From: JAXGYV01 sp040772045
GTDB lineage: Bacteria; Actinomycetota; Thermoleophilia; UBA2241
DNA length: 64,000 nucleotides
Assembly: GCA_040772045.1 (NCBI GenBank)
Contig: JAXGYV010000002.1
Location: forward strand, 124,001-188,000
Reading direction: 5' to 3'
Part shown: positions 8,827 to 20,454 of the stretch, piece by piece
Layout of the letters: every line of letters starts with the position of its first letter
How positions within the stretch are numbered: the stretch's first letter is position 1
The notes under the pieces: generated by a model
Told to the model about the DNA's origin: nothing
Database searches by the model: none
The model's input: the letters and a program-made list of their open reading frames with translations, nothing else
Translations under genes and position numbers: made by a program

Positions 8827-9966
8827 ATGGGACGGGGCATCAGAGTAGCTCGCTTATTCGGGATCGACATCGCCATCCACCCGAGCTGGTTCATCATCCT
8901 CGTGCTCCTCGTATGGTCGCTGGGCGCCAACGTCTTCCCGAACGCCTATGACTGGAGTCAAGCCACCTACTGGACGGTGGCCGTAGTGGCCGCCCTCCTG
9001 CTGTTCGCCTCGGTCCTGGCACATGAGCTCGCCCACTCGCTCATCGCCCGCCGGCAGGGCATCCCCGTGCGCAGTATCACGCTGTTCCTGCTGGGCGGGG
9101 TGGCCAGCATCGAGCGCGAACCAGCGACCCCCGGGCAAGAGGCCATCATGGCCAGCGCCGGCCCGCTGACGAGCCTGATCATCGGCGGTGGTGCCCTGGC
9201 CATCGGCTGGGCGTTTCAGGAACCTCAGACCGTGAGCGCGATCCTCATCTACCTCGGAGGAGTCAACATCTTGCTCGGCCTGTTCAACCTCCTTCCCGGA
9301 TTTCCCCTCGACGGTGGCCGCGTCCTCCGAGCGATCATCTGGCGACGCACGGGCAGCTTCGACCGCGCGACGCGTGCCGCTGCCCGTACCGGCACCGCCC
9401 TCGGCTACCTCCTGATTTTGGCCGGGGTGTTGCTCGCCATCACGGTCGCCCTGGTGAGCGGCCTCTGGATCGGCTTCATCGGCTGGGTGCTCGTCCAGGC
9501 GTCGCAGACCACCCTCGCCTTCACCATCGCGGAACAGCGGCTCCTGCACGTACCGGTGACGCGCGTCATGACGGCGCCGCGAGGGTGGATTCCATCGGTG
9601 GTCACCCTTGAGGCGGCCGCCCACGACTACTTCCTCGGCCTCGACGCGCGCTGCCTCCCCGTGGGGCACCCGGATGCGGAGTTCGAGGGCATCGTCTGCC
9701 TCACTGATCTGCAGCAGAGCGAGCGCTCGCGCTGGGGTTACGACCGCGTACACGAGGTGATGGTCCCGCGCGAGAAGCTAGCCCAGGTCGGCCCGCACGC
9801 CTCCGCCGCGGACGCCCTCCGCCTGATGAACGAGCGCGACGTGAACCAGGTTGCCGTGATCGACGGAGAGAGGCTACTCGGACTAGTCGACCGGGCCCGC
9901 GTGCTGCAGTTCGTACAGATCCTCAGCCCGACGCGCCAAGACGGCGGCGCACGTTCTCTGAATTGA
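8827..9966 (+). CDS. site-2-protease-like M50 zinc metallopeptidase with CBS domains
   Basis: 379-residue membrane peptidase of family M50 with six predicted helices. The zinc motif is HELAH near residue 66, and the second active-site motif NLLPGFPLDGGR lies near 154. Two CBS repeats fill the C-terminal 140 residues, from VTRVMTAPRG to LVDRARVLQF. Such enzymes cut substrates within the membrane, and the CBS pair may sense nucleotides. The first CBS repeat is less typical than the second. ATG at 8827 follows a good AAGGAGG site. The gene ends inside the 3' end of the convergent AlkD-like gene (44 bp overlap). The substrate is unknown; no anti-sigma factor is adjacent. Confidence 0.88.
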   Translation: MGRGIRVARLFGIDIAIHPSWFIILVLLVWSLGANVFPNAYDWSQATYWTVAVVAALLLFASVLAHELAHSLIARRQGIPVRSITLFLLGGVASIEREPATPGQEAIMASAGPLTSLIIGGGALAIGWAFQEPQTVSAILIYLGGVNILLGLFNLLPGFPLDGGRVLRAIIWRRTGSFDRATRAAARTGTALGYLLILAGVLLAITVALVSGLWIGFIGWVLVQASQTTLAFTIAEQRLLHVPVTRVMTAPRGWIPSVVTLEAAAHDYFLGLDARCLPVGHPDAEFEGIVCLTDLQQSERSRWGYDRVHEVMVPREKLAQVGPHASAADALRLMNERDVNQVAVIDGERLLGLVDRARVLQFVQILSPTRQDGGARSLN

Positions 9967-10615
9967 GCTCGCGCAACGCGTCGGCGGCGATCCAGCGGCC
10001 GCTGCGCGAGCCATCGTGCGCAATGCACTGCGCCGTGCGCACCGCGGCCGCGCGCAGGGCCGCGTTCCGCTTGCCGATCTGGCGGAGCGCCCAGTTAACC
10101 GCTTTCTTCACGAAGTTGCGCTCGTCGCCAGCCTCGCGGCGCACGACCGGCAGCAGCTCGAGAAACGCTTGGTCGTGCGCCGACTTGTCGTGTACCGCGA
10201 GCGCCGCCATGAGGACAAAGCCGGCACGCTTAATGAATTCCTCCTCACGTCCGCTCCACTCCGCCGCCTTTGTCCAAGCGAAGACCGTGCGGTCGAACAA
10301 GCTAGAACAGACCTGGTCGCACACGTCCCAGGAGTCGAAGTCCGTGGCCCACTGCTCCATCTGCTCCTCGTCTACCTGCCGCGGATCGTCGACGAACGCG
10401 GCCAGGATGCGCGCCTCGTGAATACCGGTCCGCCACAGATCCAGCGCCAGCGCGTGATCGGTCTTCAAGCGCCCCGCGATCCGCCTCAGGACGGGGATGG
10501 AGATGCCCAGCGTCCCCTCAGGAGAGATCCCCACGTGTTCCATCCCCGCCACGGCCGCCGGGTCGGCCAGGTCGCGCAGCTCCGCGACCACATCCTCGCA
10601 CCGCGATCTTTCCAT
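9923..10615 (-). CDS. AlkD-like DNA alkylation repair protein
   Basis: 230-residue all-helical HEAT-repeat protein of the AlkD/DNA alkylation-repair family (glycosylases removing positively charged bases). Family marks include GISIPVLRRIAGRL near residue 37, the block FDSWDVCDQVCS near 93 with the Trp-Asp pair seen in AlkD, and RNFVKKAVNWALRQIGKRN near 164. It is transcribed toward the M50 gene, and the two reading frames overlap tail to tail by 44 bp. The C-terminal part therefore shares DNA with the end of the second CBS domain. Confidence 0.8.
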   Translation of the reverse strand: MERSRCEDVVAELRDLADPAAVAGMEHVGISPEGTLGISIPVLRRIAGRLKTDHALALDLWRTGIHEARILAAFVDDPRQVDEEQMEQWATDFDSWDVCDQVCSSLFDRTVFAWTKAAEWSGREEEFIKRAGFVLMAALAVHDKSAHDQAFLELLPVVRREAGDERNFVKKAVNWALRQIGKRNAALRAAAVRTAQCIAHDGSRSGRWIAADALRELNSENVRRRLGASG

Positions 10616-10865
10616 CCGCCGCCCCTCCCCCGCTCATCGCTTCCGCCATCCGCGTGGCGACGCAGGCTCAACTCCCCGCCACCTGACGAACCTAGCAGAC
10701 TTGGCGTAGAATACCGCGCGAGGATGCCACGGTGGCCACAGTAGATTCGTCTTCATTCATTCGGCCTCATGGCAGTGTTGGCGCAGCCATCCGTGCTTCC
10801 TCCGCTTCTCACCAGCCGTCGTCGCCCAGGCTGGTCACTACAGCTCCGCAAGGAGGGGGCATGGT

Positions 10866-12263
10866 ATGAGCTCGCGAACGTCACTTTATTCCGCGCTGCA
10901 ACGCAAGACCATCGATCAGATGCTGCGTCTTGCTACCAGCGAGAACAAGAAGAGCATCCTCCTCGCGGCCCAGCTCGCCGAGAAGATGACGCCAGCCCAT
11001 CGCAAGCGCGAGGTCGCCTGGGTCATTGACCAAATCCGCGAGGACAAGCCGGTCTTGCAGATCGCCCGCCATGTGGCGCGCGACCTGAACTCCACGGTGC
11101 GCAAGGCCGTCATCCAGAGCCTCATCCTCAACGGCCTGCTGCAGGCGTCCAGCACGCGCGCCGCTTTCACAGCACGGACTGGCGCGCACACCCCCCTCGT
11201 GCTGCTCATCAGCCCCACCATGCGCTGCAACCTCTCTTGTGAGGGCTGCTACGCAGCCGAGTACTCCCCAGACGCGGACATGAGCCACGAGATGCTGCAG
11301 AGCATCATCCGGCAAGCCAACGACATCGGCATCTACATCTTCACGATCCTCGGCGGCGAGCCGTTCGTGCGTAAAGACATCCTCGATCTCGCCGCCGAGA
11401 ACCCGGACTCCTTCTTCCAGATCTACACCAACGGCACCATGATCACCGACGCCACCATCGCCCGGCTGGCGCAGATCGGCAACGTGGCCCCCATGCTCAG
11501 CATCGAGGGCGACCGCGAGTCCACCGACGTCCGCCGCGGTCCCGGCGTGTACGACCTCATCATGGATACCATGGGCAAGCTCGGAGACGCGGGCGTCGGC
11601 TTCGGCTATTCGGCTACCATCACGCGCCACAATTTCCGCTTCATCGCCAGTTCGGCCTTCGTGGACCCGCTGGTCGAAAAGGGCTGCATCATGGGCTGGA
11701 ACTTCCTCTACATGCCTATCGGCCGCAACCCCGACATGAGCCTCATGCTCACCCCACAGGAACGCAACGAGTTCCGCGAGGGCATCCTCCAGATACGCGA
11801 AACGCGACCGTTGTTCGCCCTCGATTTCTGGGGGGACGCACCGTTGGTCGGCGGGTGCATCGCCGCCAAGTGGTACGCCCACATCAATAGCGAAGGCTGG
11901 GTGGAACCCTGTATCTTCGCCCACTACGCAACGCACAACATCAACACGAGCACGCTCGAGGAAGCGCTCACCTCCCCCTACTTCAGGGAGATCCAGAGGC
12001 GACAGCCGTTCAACCACAACCTGCTCATGCCGTGCATGCTGATCGACAACCCCCAGCAGTCACGCGAGATCATGGAGCTCACGGGCGCCCGGCCCACGCA
12101 TCCGGGAGCCGAGACCCTTTTCGAAGAGCTGGTACCAGCTATCGACGAATACGCCGCCGAGGTCGACCGCGTCTACACCCCCGTGTGGTCGTGCATGGGC
12201 GGCGATCCGCTGACCAAGTACACCGAGGCCCGTAAGCAGCGCCAGAGCGCGGCCGAAGGCTAA
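10866..12263 (+). CDS. radical SAM protein with additional C-terminal cysteines
   Basis: 465 residues. A helical N-terminal region of about 110 residues precedes the radical SAM core, whose cluster motif CNLSCEGC (CX3CX2C) is near residue 120. The glycine-rich SAM site GGEPF follows near 162. C-terminal cysteines at VGGCIAAKW, VEPCIFAHY, LMPCMLI and WSCMGG resemble a SPASM-like auxiliary cluster region. ATG at 10866 is preceded by AAGGAGGGGG. The family is seen in peptide maturation, heme and hopanoid pathways, but nothing nearby fixes the reaction: no small precursor peptide is evident, and the gene stands alone with its own terminator. Confidence 0.78.
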   Translation: MSSRTSLYSALQRKTIDQMLRLATSENKKSILLAAQLAEKMTPAHRKREVAWVIDQIREDKPVLQIARHVARDLNSTVRKAVIQSLILNGLLQASSTRAAFTARTGAHTPLVLLISPTMRCNLSCEGCYAAEYSPDADMSHEMLQSIIRQANDIGIYIFTILGGEPFVRKDILDLAAENPDSFFQIYTNGTMITDATIARLAQIGNVAPMLSIEGDRESTDVRRGPGVYDLIMDTMGKLGDAGVGFGYSATITRHNFRFIASSAFVDPLVEKGCIMGWNFLYMPIGRNPDMSLMLTPQERNEFREGILQIRETRPLFALDFWGDAPLVGGCIAAKWYAHINSEGWVEPCIFAHYATHNINTSTLEEALTSPYFREIQRRQPFNHNLLMPCMLIDNPQQSREIMELTGARPTHPGAETLFEELVPAIDEYAAEVDRVYTPVWSCMGGDPLTKYTEARKQRQSAAEG

Positions 12264-12285
12264 CGACTGGCGAGCTCACCGGAAG

Positions 12286-12326
12286 CGTGAGGACCGGGCG
12301 CCGTCAACGGCGCCCGGTCCCTCACG
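12286..12326 (+). terminator. GC-rich hairpin terminator
   Basis: A long stem of 18 pairs with a single bulge and the loop TCAA lies just after the radical SAM stop codon. The T tract is missing, so it may act in both directions, since the antiporter gene ends nearby on the other strand. Confidence 0.6.
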
Positions 12327-12400
12327 TGCGCTCGCCACTTCGCGAGCGCGCACACCCGTACGCTCGCCCACCCGCCGGCGAGCTCGCGAGCTGCTGAGCG

Positions 12401-13546
12401 CTACCTCTCGCTCGGCGGCCGCACGCGGAGCAGTCCGGCAAGCCGGGTGGCGAGCGGGCCTAGAAGGGCGGTCAGCAGAACGTACGCTACCGCCAGCGGA
12501 CCCAAACCAGACTCCACACCGCCCAGCAGCGCCAGGCCAGCGATCACGATGGAGAACTCGCCGCGCGGCATGAGGGCCGTGCCGGCGCGCACCCGCCCGG
12601 GCATGCTCACCACCTTGCGAGTGGCAAACCAGCCGGTGAGCAGCTTGGTAATCATGCTGACGCCCGCCAAGGCGAGCGCCGGACCGGCCCAGCGTGGCAG
12701 CGCGGCCATATCGACCTGCATGCCGAAGAGCACGAAGAAGACCGCGGCCAGGAGATCGCGCAGCGGCCCGATAACCGCGCGTGCGCGATCGACCAGGGGG
12801 CCCGACAACGCGATGCCGAGCAGAAACGCGCCCACGGCGGCGGAGAAGTGCAGCAGCTCGCCCACGCCGGCGAGCACCAGCAACACGCCGAGCACGCTGA
12901 GCAGCAGCACCTCGTCGGAGCCATGGGAGATCAGTCCGCTCACATCGCCGCCGTGCCGCGTAGCCACGTAGAGCACCAGCGCCACGGTGGCGGCGGCGGC
13001 GATAATCGAGAGAGATCCCGACACCACGCCGCCGCCGCCAACAAGGGCCACCGAGACCAGCGGAAGATACACGGCCATCGCCAGATCCTCCGTTACCAAC
13101 ACGGAGAGGATGGCCGGCGTCTCCGCGTTGCCCAACCGGTCGAGGTCGTCGAGCACCTTAGCCACGATGCTCGATGAGGAGATGTAGCTGACGCCGCCGA
13201 GCAGCACCGCCGCCAGCAGAGACCAGTCCAGGAGGAGCGCCAAAGCGAACCCGGGCGTGAAGTTGAGGATGAAGTCGACCACACCAGCCAGCCGGCCGGC
13301 GCGTAGGCTGGCGGCGAGATCCTCACCCGTGTACTCGAGACCCAGCATGAAGAGCAACAGAGCGACCGCCACCTGTGACTCCACGGCGATCGCTTGAGTG
13401 GAGAGCTGGGTCGGGACGACGGCGTTCATCACCAGGCCAGCGACCAGATAGAGCGGGATAGGCGAGAATCCGATGCGTGCGGCCAAGCGGGCCAGCAACG
13501 CAAGAGCGAGAACAATGGCCCCGAGCTCGAGGAGGAGCGTGGCCAT
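12401..13546 (-). CDS. CPA2-type cation/proton antiporter (KhtU/KefB-like)
   Basis: 381-residue membrane protein with about 12 helices of the monovalent cation:proton antiporter-2 family. Characteristic stretches are LFMLGLEYTGEDL near residue 67, SSSSIVAKVLDDL near 120 and a late helix with MPRGEFSIVIAGLALL near 327. It lacks the cytosolic Rossmann (TrkA-N) domain of KefB/KefC. Its stop-to-start distance to the upstream KhtT-like gene is 13 bp, the arrangement of the Bacillus KhtTU K+/H+ antiporter. Potassium is therefore the likely ion, though Na+ or methylglyoxal-linked roles are possible. Confidence 0.82.
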   Translation of the reverse strand: MATLLLELGAIVLALALLARLAARIGFSPIPLYLVAGLVMNAVVPTQLSTQAIAVESQVAVALLLFMLGLEYTGEDLAASLRAGRLAGVVDFILNFTPGFALALLLDWSLLAAVLLGGVSYISSSSIVAKVLDDLDRLGNAETPAILSVLVTEDLAMAVYLPLVSVALVGGGGVVSGSLSIIAAAATVALVLYVATRHGGDVSGLISHGSDEVLLLSVLGVLLVLAGVGELLHFSAAVGAFLLGIALSGPLVDRARAVIGPLRDLLAAVFFVLFGMQVDMAALPRWAGPALALAGVSMITKLLTGWFATRKVVSMPGRVRAGTALMPRGEFSIVIAGLALLGGVESGLGPLAVAYVLLTALLGPLATRLAGLLRVRPPSER

Positions 13547-13559
13547 CGGCGGCAGCTGC

Positions 13560-14045
13560 TTAGCAGGACGAGAGCAAAGCGCTCAAGCCGTCGACGCCTT
13601 GCCGCGTACCCACCAGCACCGCCGTGTCGCCGGCCTTGATCGCGAAGGCGGAAGGGGGCGAGGCGATGGTCTGGGCATCGCGGATCACCGCGACGACCGA
13701 GGCGGCGAAGTCCTCCAGGTGCTCCACCTCGTGGAGCGTTCGCCCAGCGCACTCCGATCCCTCGGCCACCTCCACCCAATCGATGGCCAGTCCCCCCAAC
13801 GCGAGCTGCAGCCGTGCGGCCTCCTCGGTCACGTGAGAGACGCCCAAGGCCTCGATCAGCGCGTGGACCTCCTCCTCATCGAGGTGCAACACGTCCTGGC
13901 AGACGTCTGGATCGTGCGGGCTGCAGACGATCACATCGCGGCGGCCGCTGCGGTGGATGATGACGCCTACCCGGCCGCCGTTCCTGGCCGTGAACTCCAG
14001 CCGGATACCCACGCCGGGCAGCTTGGTCTCGCGGATCTGCAGCAT
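13560..14045 (-). CDS. KhtT-like regulatory subunit with C-terminal TrkA-C (RCK-C) domain
   Basis: 161 residues. An N-terminal KhtT-like beta domain starts MLQIRETKLPGVGIRLEF, and a TrkA-C fold covers about residues 75-160 (GLAIDWVEVAEGSECAG to AIKAGDTAVLVGT). KhtT binds cyclic di-AMP in Bacillus and gates the partner antiporter. The ATG at 14045 is preceded by GGAGG at a slightly long distance. It is directly upstream of the antiporter gene on the same strand, and the two are almost certainly one unit. Confidence 0.82.
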   Translation of the reverse strand: MLQIRETKLPGVGIRLEFTARNGGRVGVIIHRSGRRDVIVCSPHDPDVCQDVLHLDEEEVHALIEALGVSHVTEEAARLQLALGGLAIDWVEVAEGSECAGRTLHEVEHLEDFAASVVAVIRDAQTIASPPSAFAIKAGDTAVLVGTRQGVDGLSALLSSC

Positions 14046-14149
14046 GTGTCGCCACCTCCGTTCGTCGGCATCCGCATCCTACCTCTGACCGCCGCACTGT
14101 ACACCACGCAGGCGCCACTCGCGCACTACGAACACCTCATGACAGGTCG

Positions 14150-15295
14150 CTAGATGAAGCGCGAGCGGATCGCGGCGGCGGCGGCGAGCAGCTCACGCTC
14201 CTCCGCGTCCTCGAGGCCCGGGACGTGAGCGTACAGCAGCGCCCTCCTTTGACCGTCATGGCGGTCCGCCAGGCGACGGTAGATGCCCAAACGCGCCCCG
14301 AGGGCGAACAGCGCGCGCTCCACCGCGGGGAGGGCGAGGAATTCGTCCAGCACGGCCAGCAACCGTGGCTTGTCCCGCGGCAGCGTCCCCTCGATCTCCG
14401 GCAGCAGGTTGAGCGCGTGGTCGCTGCGCAACTCGAACGGTACATCGCCGACGGCGTCGAGCAGCGCACGCAGTTCAGCCGCCGTCTCTACGTCGTCGAG
14501 TAGCGTGAACGTCCCCCCGGCCGCGCGTTCGGTCAGAGGCGTGCCGGGGGCCACGGCGGTGGTCCGCAGGCGCACCACCAGCGGGCGCTCAGTCGGTGCG
14601 GCGGGCGCCACCGCGCGCAGTACCTCGGCCGTGCCGCACACATGTTCGGCGCTCTGCTCGCGCCCGCCCAGGCCCGGCATGACGTAGAAGCACAGCTCGA
14701 GGCCCGCCGCCAGGGCCTTTCGCCCGGCGACGACCAGCTGCTCCGCGGTAGCGCCCTTGCACACCGCGCGCAGCACCTCATCGGAGCCCGACTCGAGGCC
14801 CAGATGCAGCCGCGTCAGCCCGGCCTCAGCCAGGCTGCGCAGATCCTCGGAACGGCGCCGGGCTACCGTACTCGCACGGCCGTACGTGGTGACCCGGTCG
14901 ATCGTCGGGAACCGCTCACGCAACCTCTGCATCACAGCGACCAGCTTGTCCGGCCGCACCGCGCAGGGGTCAGCGTCCTGCAGGAATACGTGCCGCCCGC
15001 CTCCGCGCAGGAAGAGCGCCACTTGATGCGCCACCGGCGGGACACTGCCGTCCTGCAGCGCGCGCAACATGTCCCCCGACGAGCCGCCTACGCCGCCGAG
15101 TACGTCGGCCGCGGCCGCCATGGCGTCTACGTCGGCCAGTATCTCCGGCAGGGCCCGCTGGGAGGCGCGCTGCCCTTTGTACACCGGGCAGAAGCTGCAC
15201 CTGTTCCAGGTGCAGTTCCGGATCACCCGCACCAGTAGGCTCTGCGCCTCGCTTGGCGGACGGATCGGTCCCTGTTCGAACGACGGTGTAGTCAC
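14150..15295 (-). CDS. radical SAM protein with a CX4CX2C cluster motif
   Basis: About 381 residues. The iron-sulfur motif near the N terminus is NCTWNRCSFCPVYKG, so the spacing is C-X4-C-X2-C and not the usual C-X3-C-X2-C; this variant is known in an Elp3/MiaB/NifB-like group of uncharacterised radical SAM proteins. Later blocks such as TYGRAST, LHLGLESGSDEVL and FYVMPGLGG (about 145-230) belong to that group. A GTG at 15295-15293 after AAGGGGG is the best start; the longer frame upstream has no family character. No partner gene reveals a substrate. Confidence 0.78.
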   Translation of the reverse strand: MTTPSFEQGPIRPPSEAQSLLVRVIRNCTWNRCSFCPVYKGQRASQRALPEILADVDAMAAAADVLGGVGGSSGDMLRALQDGSVPPVAHQVALFLRGGGRHVFLQDADPCAVRPDKLVAVMQRLRERFPTIDRVTTYGRASTVARRRSEDLRSLAEAGLTRLHLGLESGSDEVLRAVCKGATAEQLVVAGRKALAAGLELCFYVMPGLGGREQSAEHVCGTAEVLRAVAPAAPTERPLVVRLRTTAVAPGTPLTERAAGGTFTLLDDVETAAELRALLDAVGDVPFELRSDHALNLLPEIEGTLPRDKPRLLAVLDEFLALPAVERALFALGARLGIYRRLADRHDGQRRALLYAHVPGLEDAEERELLAAAAAIRSRFI

Positions 15296-15504
15296 GAGAC
15301 AGCCCCCTTGAGAACAGTCGGCCGAGTCAACGACCGCGCCATCATCTTCGCCCGGCCGGCATAGCGCTGGCAACCCGGCCGGATGAGCCCTCCCGGATGA
15401 ACCGTAGCGGAGACGGGGATCGCGGCGAGAACGGAACGTCGTCCCGCACGGGGGTATCGACGCCACAGCCCCCGCCCCGGAGGGCCGTGAGGCGGCCGCG
15501 AGTG

Positions 15505-18321
<2,817 letters not shown>

Positions 18322-18395
18322 GCGATCCTTCCACCGGGTCTTTCGGTCAGCTCGTGCCGCGGCGCGCGGCAGTCAGTCATGATACACGGCTGGCC

Positions 18396-18492
18396 GGTGC
18401 TCGGCGGCCTCGGCCTCGACGAGTTCACCGAGGTCAAGAGCATCATCGTCGACACGAGCGGCAAGCCTCTGGGGTTCTGCCCGGCGAGCTGA
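18396..18492 (+). pseudogene. 3' fragment of an aldehyde dehydrogenase gene
   Basis: The frame here reads GLDEFTEVKSIIVDTSGKP and stops after FCPAS, which is the family's usual C terminus. The rest of the gene is absent; 5' of it the sequence is the P-type ATPase upstream region. It is a near copy of the end of the pseudogene at 18701-20199, so it is the remnant of a second tandem copy. Confidence 0.8.
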
Positions 18493-18595
18493 ACAGCTCA
18501 CCACGAGGACAGCGTGGAGGCGGAGGGCAGACTCGTACCCGTCGCCCTGTTCTCCGCCCAAAGACCATACGGAGATCCTGGGACTAGGGGAGGGG
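18408..18595 (+). repeat. direct repeat, copy A (partner 20116-20300)
   Basis: About 185 bp nearly identical to 20116-20300, covering the end of the aldehyde dehydrogenase reading frame and its 3' flank. The few differences include a one-base length change after the codons for SGKP and small substitutions near 18558 and 18585. This is the footprint of a tandem gene duplication followed by loss of most of one copy. Confidence 0.9.
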
Positions 18596-18601
18596 GCCCC
18601 G

Positions 18602-18615
18602 CCCCCCCCCCCCCC
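18602..18615. repeat. homopolymer tract of 14 C
   Basis: An unbroken run of 14 cytosines in the spacer between the two aldehyde dehydrogenase remnants, flanked by further G and C runs. It is the longest homopolymer noticed in the window. It may be a length-variable slippage site or a sequencing and assembly weak point. Confidence 0.9.
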
Positions 18616-18700
18616 GGGGCCGCCTCAAACAGGCGAACGGCATGCGCACCCGCGGCGCCGCGATCGGAGCGGAACGCCGAGACAAGGAGGCAGTCAGAGC

Positions 18701-20199
18701 ATGTACCAGACGACACAGCAAGGAGCCGCGAGGATCGAGCCAACGCTCGGCCACTTCAAGATGTTCATTGACGGCCGCTGGGCGGAGGCCGCCGACGGTG
18801 CCACCCTGGCCATCGTGGACCCCGCCAGCGAAGCGGTCGTGGCCACGGTGGCTAACGGCGGCCTCGAAGAAGCCGCTCTGGCAAGCGAGGCGGCACGGTA
18901 CGCTCGACCAGGGCCCTCGGCTGGTGATGAGTACACTGTCGAACGAGCCACGTACTTGACCGCGGCGGCGCGCAAGGTTCGCGAACGCGTCGATCAGCTC
19001 GCACGTCTTCGAGACGCTGCAGATGGGGAAGCTCATCGGCGTCTCCACTGACGAGATGGCGCACGTGGCGGAGCTGCTCGAGTACGCCGGCGGAATCGCG
19101 CAGGCCCGCGCCGGCGAGCAGCTCAATTCAGCCAACCGCCGTCCTTCGCCGCCGTCGCCCGGGAGCCGGTGGGTGTGGTCGCCGGCATCACCTTGTAGAA
19201 CTTCCGGCTCGACCTAGCCGCCTGGAAGTTCGCTCCGGCCTTGGCGGTAGGCAACGTGATCATCAGCCAAGCCGGCCAGCATCTCTCCGCTCACGACCAT
19301 CGAGACGGCGGCCTGCATCTTCGACGAGGTGGGGCCGCCCGAGGGCGCCTTCCAGGTAACGGGGCTCAGGCACGGTAGGCGAGTACCTCTCCTCATCACC
19401 CTCGTGGACATGGTAACGCTCACCGGAAGCCTCGAGGTCGGGCGCCGCATTATGCGCAACGCGGCCGACACCATCAAGAAGGTTGGCTTGGAACTGGGCG
19501 GCAAGAGCCCTAATATCGTCTTCGCCGACGCCGACTTCGAGGCAGTGCCATCCAGGGTGCCCTCATGGCCGCCTCTTCAACACCGGACAGGTCTGCAGCT
19601 GGTACCCGCCTGCTCCTCGAACGCTCCATCCACGACGACTTCGTCGCCGAGCTCGTGCGGCGCGCTCGCGCCATGAAGGTGGGTCCCGGGCGTGGACCCC
19701 ACCTCGCAGATGGGGCTCCCTCCTCCGCCGATCAGCTCGCTACCGCCGAGCGGTACGTAGCCCTCGGCCTTCAAGAGGGTGCCACCCTGCCTGCGGTGGC
19801 CACCGGCTCGGATCGAAGGGTTTCTATGAACCGACGATCTTCACCGCTGTGTCCAACACGATGCGCATTGCCCAGGAGGAGATTCGGGCCAGTGCTCTGC
19901 GTGATCCCCTTCGAAACCGAGGCGGAGGCTATCCACATCGCCAACGACACGATCTACGGTCTCGCCGCGCGCATGGACCAAAGACGCCGCCAAAGCCATG
20001 CGCGTAGTCCAAGCTCTGCGCGCCGGCACGGTCTGGGTGAATACCTACAACTGGAGCCCGCACCAGCTTCCTGGGGTGGCTATAAGCAGAGCGGCGTCGG
20101 ACGCGAGCTTGGCGCCCTCGGCCTCGACGAGTTCACCGAGGTCAAGAGCATCATCGTCGACACGAGCGGCAAGCCTAAAGATTCTGCCCGGCGAGCTGA
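18701..20199 (+). pseudogene. aldehyde dehydrogenase pseudogene with several frameshifts and a stop
   Basis: The reading frame opens with a good ATG (MYQTTQQGAAR) after AAGGAGG, and family blocks follow in changing frames: FIDGRWAEAADGATLAIVDP, ETLQMGKLIG, AREPVGVVAGIT, DLAAWKFAPALAVGNVIIS, VGLELGGKSPNIVFADADFE, TGQVCS (catalytic Cys), GFYEPTIF, FGPVLCVIPFETEAEAI and WGGYKQSGVGRELG. Between them lie at least five frame changes and an in-frame TAG after GIT at about 19196. Such a gene would normally encode about 490 residues of a betaine/4-hydroxy-acid-type aldehyde dehydrogenase. The number of lesions argues for true decay, although poor base quality in this GC-rich stretch cannot be excluded. 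Confidence 0.85.
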
Positions 20200-20300
20200 A
20201 CAGCTCACCACGAGGACAGCGTGGAGGCGGAGGGCAGACTCGTACCCGTCGCCCTGTTCTCCACTCAAAGACCATACGGAGATCCTGGGACCGGGGAGGG
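20116..20300 (+). repeat. direct repeat, copy B (partner 18408-18595)
   Basis: Second copy of the duplication described at 18408; it forms the 3' end of the pseudogene and its flank. One base is missing after the SGKP codons compared with copy A, which moves the original stop codon out of frame. Confidence 0.9.
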
Positions 20301-20454
20301 CCCGAGCGCGCCCACGCGTTCGGGCCTCCCCCACCTCTCGGCGAACTCCGACCCCGTGATCAACCTGCCGCCTCGTCCGGCGGTTGGCGCGGCAGGACAC
20401 GCGGCGAACGCGAAGAGCAAGCTCGCCGGCCTGCGCCTCTGAAAGCAGCGAAGC

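Noticed and set aside
13865..15466. Longer starts for several genes (radical SAM, aminotransferase, methylase)
   Set aside because: The upstream extensions have no family residues and lack ribosome sites; the chosen starts have them.
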